Assembly (NCBI GenBank): GCA_030017355.1
Contig: JASEIR010000127.1
Coordinates: forward strand, 1-6,653
Length of the DNA: 6,653 nucleotides
Reading direction: 5' to 3'
Source of the DNA: Actinomycetota bacterium
Lineage (GTDB): Bacteria > Actinomycetota > Aquicultoria > Aquicultorales > Aquicultoraceae
Part shown: one piece after another, positions 1 through 5,091 of the stretch
Numbering within the stretch: the stretch's first letter is position 1
How the letters are laid out: each line of letters starts with the position of its first letter
Translations under genes and position numbers: made by a program
The notes under the pieces: generated by a model
The model's database searches: none
What the model saw: only the letters and a program-made list of their open reading frames with translations
Told to the model about the DNA's origin: nothing

Positions 1-6
1 GTATTT

Positions 7-38
7 CCCCTCCCTTGAGGGGAGGGGCTAGGGGAGGG
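7..38. repeat. G/C-rich palindromic repeat with G-quadruplex potential
   Basis: CCCCTCCC at 7-14 and GGGAGGGG at 20-27 form a perfect 8-bp stem around a 5-nt loop. The plus strand from 19 to 38 carries four G-runs (19-22, 24-27, 31-34, 36-38) with loops of 1, 3 and 1 nt, which fits the usual G-quadruplex pattern and would compete with the hairpin. It lies beyond the 3' end of the leftmost gene. No T-run follows the stem on the minus strand (AAATAC follows), so it is not a classic intrinsic terminator. It looks like a dispersed intergenic repeat, but only one copy is in this window. Confidence 0.65.
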
Positions 39-42
39 TGAT

Positions 43-69
43 AATTTTGAATTTTGAATTTTGAATTTA
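43..69. repeat. AATTTTG heptamer tandem repeat
   Basis: Three perfect head-to-tail copies of AATTTTG (43-49, 50-56, 57-63) are followed by a partial copy, AATTTA. A related AT-rich array in the opposite orientation lies at 6313-6334 near the other end of the window. Nothing coding is apparent; this is intergenic repeat DNA downstream of tyrA. Confidence 0.75.
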
Positions 70-73
70 TTGT

Positions 74-82
74 CGGCGGTCG
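74..82 (+). repeat. CGGCGGTCG repeat, single short copy
   Basis: CGGCGGTCG stands directly after the AATTTTG array. The same element recurs as longer copies at 2315-2330 and 2358-2371 in this orientation, and inverted at 6240-6310. It is one block of a stacked repeat cluster between the end of tyrA and the window edge. Confidence 0.65.
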
Positions 83-88
83 TTTTTA

Positions 89-116
89 CCCTAGACCCTG
101 GCCCCTGGACCCTGAA
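89..116. repeat. CCCTNNN heptamer tandem repeat, four copies
   Basis: Four consecutive 7-mers start with CCCT: CCCTAGA (89-95), CCCTGGC (96-102), CCCTGGA (103-109) and CCCTGAA (110-116). On the minus strand, the sense strand of tyrA, the array becomes four G-runs at 112-110, 105-102, 98-96 and 91-89 with loops of 4, 3 and 4 nt. That matches the G-quadruplex pattern and begins about 12 nt past the tyrA stop codon. Any effect on the end of the transcript is inference. Confidence 0.7.
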
Positions 117-124
117 CCTTTATT

Positions 125-1228
125 TTATCCTTGTGTCCTTAAATCAACCTCATACCCTTTTTGAGAAAGTGCCCTTGCAGCTTTATCAGCATTTTCCTTC
201 TCTGGAATTGCAAGCCTAAGCGTGCCATAACTTTCAGTCGCATGTAGTATCTCAATATCTTCTATATTTATTCCTAGCTGACCCACCGTAAGTGTTATGT
301 CACTTATTACACCTGGTTTATCAGGAACTGGTATATAAAGCTCATAAAGCCTCCCAATATCCTTACCTAAAACAGAAGGCAGGTTGAGCCTTGCTTTCTG
401 TGCTTGTTCGAGAAATCCTTTTATTCCATCTCTATCCTCTTCCTCAATTATGTGTCTCAAACTGCTAAGCATATCAATCATCTGATCTATCGAATATATG
501 ATTGCATCTTTATTTTCCAGGCATATGTCTATCCACATCCGAGGGCTTCCAGCAGCAATCCTTGTCGTGTCTTTAAAACCGCCCGCTGCAAGCATTAGGA
601 TATTTTGCGTATGATTTGCTTCCTTGCTTGCAAGATTCATCAGAACAGCCGCAACCATATGCGGCAGATGGCTTATCACTGCAACTGCCTGATCATGCTT
701 TTGAGGATCAATTGCTACAACATTTGCCCCAATTGATGTTAGCATCGAATGCAGGTTTTTATACGCGGTCATGCTTGTCTTTTCGGTTGGCGTGAGTAGA
801 TAGTGCGCATTTTTAAAAAGTGTTGGGCTCGCAGCTTTTACCCCAGATTTCTCCGAACCGGCCATGGGATGGCCACCTATGAAGTGTATGCCGTCAGGCA
901 TTTGAGGTTCAATACTTGCTACAATGCTAGCCTTTGTGCTTCCAACATCGGTTATTATGGCACCATGCTTGGCATACCTGGCCGCTTGAATAGCATATTC
1001 GGTAATCATTTTAACAGGTATTGCTATAAATATTACATCCGCTTCAGCAACAGCATCCTTAACAGTCTCAGCTACCCTGTCAATTATTCCCATATTTAAA
1101 GCTTCATGTGCTGATTCCAAGTTGTGGTTAAAGCCTATAATATAATAATCATCTGATTGCTGTTTAAAAGCAGCTGCCAGCGAGCCACCTATAAGGCCCA
1201 TTCCTATTACTGAGATGACCTTTTTCAT
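125..1228 (-). CDS. tyrA: Prephenate dehydrogenase with C-terminal ACT domain
   Basis: Catalyses NAD(P)+-dependent oxidative decarboxylation of prephenate to 4-hydroxyphenylpyruvate, the step committing chorismate-derived carbon to tyrosine; cytosolic. The 367-residue protein opens with a Rossmann dinucleotide loop, GMGLIGGS (residues 9-16). VGSTK (95-99), GGHPMAGSEKSG (118-129), SHLPH (186-190, holding the family's catalytic histidine region) and GGFKDTTRIA (216-225) form the prephenate dehydrogenase core. From about residue 296 an ACT domain (YIPVPDKPGVISDIT, then GINIEDIEI) suggests allosteric feedback, most likely by tyrosine. There is no chorismate mutase domain, so the enzyme is monofunctional. 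The ATG shares one base with the aroF stop (TAATG), indicating translational coupling; a GAGGT sits about 12 nt upstream. Length and motifs are complete. No obvious terminator follows; repeats begin within 10 nt of the stop. Confidence 0.96.
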   Translation of the reverse strand: MKKVISVIGMGLIGGSLAAAFKQQSDDYYIIGFNHNLESAHEALNMGIIDRVAETVKDAVAEADVIFIAIPVKMITEYAIQAARYAKHGAIITDVGSTKASIVASIEPQMPDGIHFIGGHPMAGSEKSGVKAASPTLFKNAHYLLTPTEKTSMTAYKNLHSMLTSIGANVVAIDPQKHDQAVAVISHLPHMVAAVLMNLASKEANHTQNILMLAAGGFKDTTRIAAGSPRMWIDICLENKDAIIYSIDQMIDMLSSLRHIIEEEDRDGIKGFLEQAQKARLNLPSVLGKDIGRLYELYIPVPDKPGVISDITLTVGQLGINIEDIEILHATESYGTLRLAIPEKENADKAARALSQKGYEVDLRTQG

Positions 1229-2253
1229 TAGACAGTTAACCTCAACATCTTGTTAAAGGAACCGGCAACGGCTTTGACTTTTGCCATTAATGAATCGAAC
1301 TGTTCGAAAGTAAGCGACTGTGGACCATCACATAGCGCATTTTGTGGGTCTGGATGTACCTCGATCATAACCCCATCTGCACCTGCTGCTAGTGCTGCGA
1401 GCGATAGAGGCTCAACCAAACTTCTCTTCCCTGTTGCATGGCTTGGATCTACAATTACCGGAAGATGGCTTAATTCCTTGATTAATGGAACTGCACTTAT
1501 ATCAAGCGTATTTCTTGTATACGTCTCAAATGTCCTAATGCCGCGTTCACAGAGTATAATGTTTGTATTGCCGCCCTTTATAATATACTCAGCAGACATT
1601 AACAGCTCCTCGACAGTGTTGCCCAACCCTCGCTTAAGAAGCACAGGTGTTTTAAGCATTCCAACTTCTTTTAATAAAAGAAAGTTCTGCGAGTTTCTTG
1701 CGCCTATTTGAATAATATCTGCATACTCGGCAACAACTTCAAGGTCTCTAACATCCATGACCTCGGTTACTATTGGAATATCATACTCTGCCCTTGCTTC
1801 AGCAAGTAATTTTAAGCCCTCTACACCCATGCCCTGGAAACTATATGGCGATGTTCTAGGTTTAAAAGCCCCGCCTCTTAAAACCGTTGCTCCGGCCTCT
1901 TTAACAGCTTTAGCAGTTGAAAGCATCTGCTCTCTTGATTCCACAGAACATGGCCCAGCCATTACGTTGAAGTATCCCTCGCCGATGATTACATCCCCTA
2001 CTTTTACAAGAGTTGGCTCGTGCCGGAACTCGCGGCTAGCAAACTTATATGGCTTTAAAATCCTCATTACATTTTCAACACCGCTATATCCTGCAATCGG
2101 CAGTTCTGCAACAGCTTCCTCATCACCAATTACGCCAATTACAGTGCGAAACTGGCCCTTTGATACATGTACATCAGCGCCTGTTTTTTTTATCCGCGCT
2201 ATCACATCCTCTATTTCTTTCTCAGAAGCGCCTTCGCGCATTACAATCACCAT
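1228..2253 (-). CDS. aroF: 3-deoxy-7-phosphoheptulonate (DAHP) synthase, type I-beta
   Basis: Condenses phosphoenolpyruvate with erythrose 4-phosphate to DAHP, the first shikimate-pathway step; metal-dependent, cytosolic. The 341-residue protein starts MVIVMREGAS, typical of the ferredoxin-like N-terminal domain (about 1-65) that gives Tyr/Phe feedback control in the Thermotoga-type enzyme. The barrel shows AGPCSVES (99-106), RGGAFKPRTSPYSFQG (126-141), QIGARNSQN (182-190), LKRG (206-209), DPSHATGKR (269-277), MIEVHPDP (296-303) and CDGPQS (308-313). The four expected metal ligands are visible as C102, H272, E298 and D309. The start is well supported: an AAGGAGT Shine-Dalgarno (complement of 2261-2267) lies 7 nt before the ATG. 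It heads a two-gene unit with tyrA, overlapping it by one base. A 242-nt repeat-bearing gap separates it from hisC, so it may have its own promoter, although I could not pick one out clearly. The symbol varies between genomes (aroF, aroG, aroA). Confidence 0.96.
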   Translation of the reverse strand: MVIVMREGASEKEIEDVIARIKKTGADVHVSKGQFRTVIGVIGDEEAVAELPIAGYSGVENVMRILKPYKFASREFRHEPTLVKVGDVIIGEGYFNVMAGPCSVESREQMLSTAKAVKEAGATVLRGGAFKPRTSPYSFQGMGVEGLKLLAEARAEYDIPIVTEVMDVRDLEVVAEYADIIQIGARNSQNFLLLKEVGMLKTPVLLKRGLGNTVEELLMSAEYIIKGGNTNIILCERGIRTFETYTRNTLDISAVPLIKELSHLPVIVDPSHATGKRSLVEPLSLAALAAGADGVMIEVHPDPQNALCDGPQSLTFEQFDSLMAKVKAVAGSFNKMLRLTV

Positions 2254-2283
2254 TTAAATCACTCCTTGCAAGCTTTTGCTTTT

Positions 2284-2371
2284 CTGCCCGTCTCCCGCCC
2301 CCGGTCATTTAAAGCGGCGGTCGGCGGTCGTTACTGCCCGTCTCCCATCGTTTATATCGGCGGTCGGCGGT
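2284..2371. repeat. Two tandem copies of a composite repeat module
   Basis: The module is CTGCCCGTCTCCC, a short AT-containing linker, then CGGCGGTCGGCGGT. Copy one has its halves at 2284-2296 and 2315-2330; copy two at 2334-2346 and 2358-2371. The first halves are identical over 13 nt and 50 nt apart. The linkers before the second halves share a TTTAAAG/TTTATAT-like stretch. The second half is the same element found at 74-82 and, inverted, at 6240-6310. In the minus-strand transcript it would lie in the aroF leader, starting about 30 nt before the start codon. Confidence 0.75.
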
Positions 2372-2447
2372 TGAATAGCTAATAAATCAGGCAACTACAG
2401 GCTCAATAAAATAAGCGACTACATGAATAATTACTTACAATCACAGT

Positions 2448-2473
2448 AATAAAGACTGCACCGACCTAGCAGT
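2448..2473 (-). terminator. Weak terminator-like hairpin after hisC
   Basis: On the minus strand, ACTGC and GCAGT (complements of 2469-2473 and 2455-2459) form a 5-bp stem with a 9-nt loop, about 23 nt past the hisC stop, followed by CTTTATT. The stem is short, the loop is large and the T-run is broken, so termination would be inefficient at best. Confidence 0.25.
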
Positions 2474-2495
2474 ATATAGAACTTTGTTTTACCGC

Positions 2496-3608
2496 TCATC
2501 TAAGTGCTCCTTCCAATAGTGTTTTTCGAACGCCCTCAAGTTCTGCAATAAACCTTGCGTTCTCGTCAGGAGTACCCACTGTTACTCTTAAATAGTTTGG
2601 GTATCCAAAGATATCCCCAGACCTTACAATTACACCCCTTTTCATTAGCTCTTTTGAAGCTAAGCGATCATTCACCCCTATATCAACCAGAACAAAGTTT
2701 GCATGAGATGGGATATATTTTAGCCCAAGCCTTTCAAATTCACTGTATAAATATCTCAAGCCCTCATAGTTTAACCGACTTCTTTCTTCCACTTTATCCT
2801 CGCAATCAAGACTTCGTATTGCTGCTGCCTGGCCAACAGAGTTTACATTAAATGGCTCTCTAACCTTGTTTACTGCCTCTACTATAAAATCTGGTGCAAT
2901 TCCATAACCAACTCGACACCCAGCTAAGCCGTGTACCTTTGAAAAAGTTCGCAGAACGACTACTGGATTCTTCCCGTTTATATAATCCAAACCGCTTGGA
3001 TAGCTCTCATCCCTTACAAGCTCGTAATATGCCTCGTCAAAGACCACAACCACTTTATCTGGTATGCTTTCCATGAAGCTATCGACTTCACCTTTTGTGA
3101 CAATGGTACCTGTTGGATTATTTGGATTGCAGATAAAAACTATTTTTGTTCTTTTGGTTATTGCATCAGACATTGCCTGCAAGTCATGCCTATGAGCTTT
3201 TAGCGGTACTTCAATTAGCTTTGCATTCATTAATTTAACAACGGTTGGATAGACTATAAACGACGGACTGGCAGCAACGGCCTCGTCTTCAGGATTTAAA
3301 AGTACATTTGCAATTAGCCTTAACAGTTCGTTCGAGCCATGCCCAACCATTATGTTCTTTAAAGGCACGTCAAGTTTTTCGGCAATCTTTTCCCTTAAGA
3401 ATGTAGAGCCTCCATCCGGGTATCTGTTTAAATTTGATAGTTCAGCTTTCATTGCCTCTATTACTTCTGGAAATGGCCCGTATGGACTCTCGTTTGATGC
3501 TAGTTTTATTGCTTTTGTTATTCCTAACTCTTTTTCCACAAGACTTATTGGCCTGCCAGGCTCATATGGCTTGATATCCTCAAGTCCTCGCCTTATCAAG
3601 CTGTCCAC
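2496..3608 (-). CDS. hisC: Histidinol-phosphate aminotransferase (possibly also aromatic aminotransferase)
   Basis: PLP-dependent class I/II aminotransferase, fold type I. HisC converts imidazole-acetol phosphate and glutamate to histidinol phosphate; homologues encoded beside aro genes can also transaminate 4-hydroxyphenylpyruvate and phenylpyruvate. The 370-residue protein shows LASNESPYGP (36-45), RYPDGG (62-67), GSNELL (91-96), CNPNNPTGT (160-168), FDEAYYE (190-196, D191 facing the PLP ring nitrogen), TFSKVHGLAG (221-230, with K224 the Schiff-base lysine), CRVGYG (231-236, R232), REPFNVN (250-256), and RSGDIFGYPNYLRVTVG (329-345, R341 for substrate carboxylate). The start is GTG, directly after an in-frame TAA, with only a weak GGGGGT Shine-Dalgarno. 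It lies 90 nt after cobC and 242 nt before aroF. Its cob neighbours raise the idea of CobD, the related threonine-phosphate decarboxylase, but the sequence reads as HisC throughout. Assignment as HisC is firm; broad specificity is inferred from context. Confidence 0.93.
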   Translation of the reverse strand: MDSLIRRGLEDIKPYEPGRPISLVEKELGITKAIKLASNESPYGPFPEVIEAMKAELSNLNRYPDGGSTFLREKIAEKLDVPLKNIMVGHGSNELLRLIANVLLNPEDEAVAASPSFIVYPTVVKLMNAKLIEVPLKAHRHDLQAMSDAITKRTKIVFICNPNNPTGTIVTKGEVDSFMESIPDKVVVVFDEAYYELVRDESYPSGLDYINGKNPVVVLRTFSKVHGLAGCRVGYGIAPDFIVEAVNKVREPFNVNSVGQAAAIRSLDCEDKVEERSRLNYEGLRYLYSEFERLGLKYIPSHANFVLVDIGVNDRLASKELMKRGVIVRSGDIFGYPNYLRVTVGTPDENARFIAELEGVRKTLLEGALR

Positions 3609-3635
3609 TTAGACCCCCAATTTAAAGCAAACTTG

Positions 3636-3670
3636 CTATGCAATACGTAATTAAACGAATTTTAGCATAG
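3636..3670. promoter_or_regulatory. Inverted repeat over the hisC promoter region
   Basis: CTATGC (3636-3641) and GCATAG (3665-3670) are a 6-bp perfect inverted repeat with a 23-nt spacer. The right arm covers the extended -10 TG, and the left arm falls just inside the predicted transcript. A second small dyad, TTGC-TAT-GCAA (3633-3643), overlaps the left arm. An operator is possible, but the arms are short and this could be chance. Confidence 0.25.
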
Positions 3671-3688
3671 TATTAATGCAACCCTCAA
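3659..3688 (-). promoter_or_regulatory. Putative sigma-A/70 promoter for hisC
   Basis: On the minus strand a -35-like TTGAGG (complement of 3683-3688) is followed after 18 nt by TAAAAT (complement of 3659-3664), five of six matches to TATAAT. A TGC directly before it makes an extended -10. Transcription would start near 3652, giving a leader of about 43 nt before the hisC GTG. This would let hisC-aroF-tyrA be expressed independently of the cob genes upstream. Confidence 0.5.
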
Positions 3689-3698
3689 ATCAGGGACC

Positions 3699-4301
3699 TT
3701 ATTTTTTATAGCAAACCTCATTAAGTAATACTACCTTAGGTTCCTGATGTGATAGATCAACTATATGTAAGCTGCCTGTAGAAGGCCAGAAGGACTTAAA
3801 GAAGTCATGATCGTCTCTTAAGAAGTAACTTATAAGGAGTTTTATTGGACCACCATGCGTTACTAAGACAACATCTCCATCTTTTTCCTCGTCGATAATC
3901 CGGTTGACGGTATAGATCACGCGGGTTTTGAAATCCTGCCATAATTCCCCGCCTGGTATTATAACATCCTGTGGGCTACTTACCCATTCGCGAACCTTTT
4001 GACCGTCCAATGCTTCAATTTCATCGTAAGTCTTGCCTTCCCAATCGCCAAAATCTATCTCTCTCAAGTTCTCCCTTAGTAAGACTTTCAACCCATGAGG
4101 CCTAGCGACGATTTCAGCTGTTTGCCTTGCTCTTAGCATGTCTGATGAATAAATCGATTTTATAGGCTTCATGCGCAGATAGCTTGACAGCGCCTCGGCT
4201 TGAAGAATACCTTTTGGCGACAGTTCGATATCAGTTCTACCAATAAATTTGTGGATTTTGTTATATTTTGTCTCGCCGTGCCTGATGAGATAAAGTCTCA
4301 T
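3699..4301 (-). CDS. cobC: Histidine phosphatase family protein, probable alpha-ribazole phosphatase
   Basis: Phosphoglycerate-mutase-like (branch 1) histidine phosphatase. In the cob setting it most likely removes the 5'-phosphate from adenosylcobalamin 5'-phosphate or alpha-ribazole phosphate, the final nucleotide-loop step. Counting from the ATG (200 residues), it has LIRHGETKYN (5-14, H8 the phospho-accepting histidine), SSDMLRARQTA (52-62, with the second phosphate-pocket arginine), REIDFGDWEG (80-89, E81 the likely general acid) and VTHGGP (147-152, H149). I prefer ATG 4301-4299: an AGGAAG lies 8 nt upstream of it. A GTG three codons earlier (4310, giving 203 residues) overlaps that Shine-Dalgarno and has none of its own at good spacing. 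It is 35 nt downstream of cobS and so probably in the same operon. The family is certain; the substrate is inferred from neighbours, since sequence alone cannot exclude another phosphoester. Confidence 0.85.
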   Translation of the reverse strand: MRLYLIRHGETKYNKIHKFIGRTDIELSPKGILQAEALSSYLRMKPIKSIYSSDMLRARQTAEIVARPHGLKVLLRENLREIDFGDWEGKTYDEIEALDGQKVREWVSSPQDVIIPGGELWQDFKTRVIYTVNRIIDEEKDGDVVLVTHGGPIKLLISYFLRDDHDFFKSFWPSTGSLHIVDLSHQEPKVVLLNEVCYKK

Positions 4302-4309
4302 TACCTTCA

Positions 4310-4315
4310 CTTCCT
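4310..4315 (-). promoter_or_regulatory. Ribosome binding site that fixes the cobC start
   Basis: The complement reads AGGAAG and stands 8 nt before ATG 4301-4299. It overlaps the first base of the alternative GTG at 4310-4308, so it cannot serve that codon. This supports the shorter protein beginning MRLYLIRHGE, which is also where the phosphatase family's first beta strand starts. Confidence 0.6.
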
Positions 4316-4336
4316 ATATGTTACTTTATCTGCTAA

Positions 4337-5089
4337 TTAGATAAATGCCAATACAAAGAAGACGGCTAACTCCGTTAGTTCTATTAACGCGCCTAGCGTG
4401 TCTCCTGTCATGCCGCCTATCTCTGATTTTATAAATCTTGAGTAGGCTATGGCAAAAACCAGTGCCGCAACTGCTGCTAATATGGCAGCATAGCCTAAAA
4501 AAATAGCTGCAATAACAAACGCGATAATCGAGGCAATAAGCAAATCAATCTTGTTTGCCCCAAGAAAAAGAGATCCCAAGCCTTTTGATTTTCTCGCATA
4601 TGGTTGAGTTGATACTGCGTAGCAGGCAGACCATCGCCCAAGAACTGGGAAAGTGATTATTGCTCCTAATTTGTAAACAGACGATATTGATGATAGAAAC
4701 AGAATTTTTAACCCAATTACAGCCATTATGGATACCACGCCAAAACTACCTATCCTTGAATCCTTCATTATGGCTAGCTTCTGCTCTTTATCTTTGCCAC
4801 CAAATATTCCATCGAAGGTATCCGCTAGCCCATCAAGGTGTAATGCCCTGGTAACTATTATTAATGCAGTGATAACAATGGCACTTGATGCAAGCCCTTC
4901 AAGCCTGGTTGAAATCACTGCATACAGACCAGCAAGTAATAATCCTATAGCAAAGCCAATTACAGGAAAATACTTAACCGATTTAGCAAAAGATGCTTCA
5001 CCTATCTCTTCCTTAACTCCCGACGGAATGATAGTTAAAAATGACAATGCAAGCCGTAGGGGTTGATCTAAACGCGCCAAATTACTCAC
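4337..5089 (-). CDS. cobS: Adenosylcobinamide-GDP ribazoletransferase (cobalamin synthase)
   Basis: Integral membrane enzyme joining AdoGDP-cobinamide to alpha-ribazole (or its 5'-phosphate), forming adenosylcobalamin (phosphate) and releasing GMP. The 250-residue protein has the family's acidic metal/substrate motif HLDGLADTFDG (84-94, with D86, D90, D93), then MKDSRIGSFG (108-117), GRWSACYA (151-158), YARKSKGLG (164-172) and GGMTGDTLGALIELTE (225-240). Hydrophobic stretches at about 41-60, 66-83, 118-136, 181-199, 201-217 and 236-250 are likely membrane helices. Length is typical. The GTG start directly abuts the cobT TAG stop, with no intergenic base. An alternative TTG at 5080-5078 (residue 4) has a better-spaced Shine-Dalgarno, AGGTGA, formed across the stop/GTG junction, so the N-terminus may be three residues shorter. 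Translational coupling with cobT is likely either way. Confidence 0.95.
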   Translation of the reverse strand: MSNLARLDQPLRLALSFLTIIPSGVKEEIGEASFAKSVKYFPVIGFAIGLLLAGLYAVISTRLEGLASSAIVITALIIVTRALHLDGLADTFDGIFGGKDKEQKLAIMKDSRIGSFGVVSIMAVIGLKILFLSSISSVYKLGAIITFPVLGRWSACYAVSTQPYARKSKGLGSLFLGANKIDLLIASIIAFVIAAIFLGYAAILAAVAALVFAIAYSRFIKSEIGGMTGDTLGALIELTELAVFFVLAFI

Positions 5090-5091
5090 CT
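5086..5091 (-). promoter_or_regulatory. Shine-Dalgarno spanning the cobT stop / cobS start junction
   Basis: The complement reads AGGTGA, matching the core complementary to the 16S rRNA tail. It sits 5 nt before TTG 5080-5078 and overlaps both the cobT stop TAG and the annotated cobS GTG. If used, cobS begins at the TTG. Upstream of the GTG itself, the sequence shows no good Shine-Dalgarno, so that start would depend on ribosomes finishing cobT. Confidence 0.4.

Larger units (their letters stand above)
2254..2495. other. Repeat-bearing intergenic region between hisC and aroF
   Basis: This 242-nt gap holds no credible gene. Next to aroF it has the Shine-Dalgarno and a duplicated repeat module (2284-2371). 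The remainder, 2372-2495, is AT-rich unique sequence with a weak terminator-like hairpin near the hisC stop. On the minus strand a TATACT hexamer lies close to the hisC end, but no matching -35 stands at a good distance, so I do not call an aroF promoter. I looked for the T-box signature and saw none. Confidence 0.6.

Noticed and set aside
43..116. CRISPR array suggested by the regular short repeats
   Set aside because: The units are 7-mers in direct tandem with no spacers, and there are no cas genes.
1250..2257. Long plus-strand frames (153 and 166 codons) opposite aroF
   Set aside because: They are mirror frames of a well-conserved gene on the minus strand, without ribosome binding sites or recognisable motifs. 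The same holds for plus-strand frames opposite tyrA, hisC, cobS and cobT.
2049..2382. Plus-strand frames over the 5' part of aroF and the following gap
   Set aside because: They are antisense to a clear aroF gene or run through the duplicated repeats, with low-complexity proteins and no recognisable domain.
2254..2495. T-box leader upstream of aroF
   Set aside because: The conserved AGGGTGG-type T-box sequence is absent, and there is no strong terminator/antiterminator pair.
2496..3608. hisC as CobD, threonine-phosphate decarboxylase, because it follows cobC
   Set aside because: The sequence follows HisC throughout, including RSGDIFGYPNYLRVTVG near the C-terminus and REPFNVN. It also has its own promoter-like sequence and pairs with aro genes downstream.
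3682..3695. CCCT/AGGG hairpin as a cobC terminator
   Set aside because: The stem is only 4 bp, there is no T-run after it on the minus strand, and it overlaps the putative hisC -35 element.
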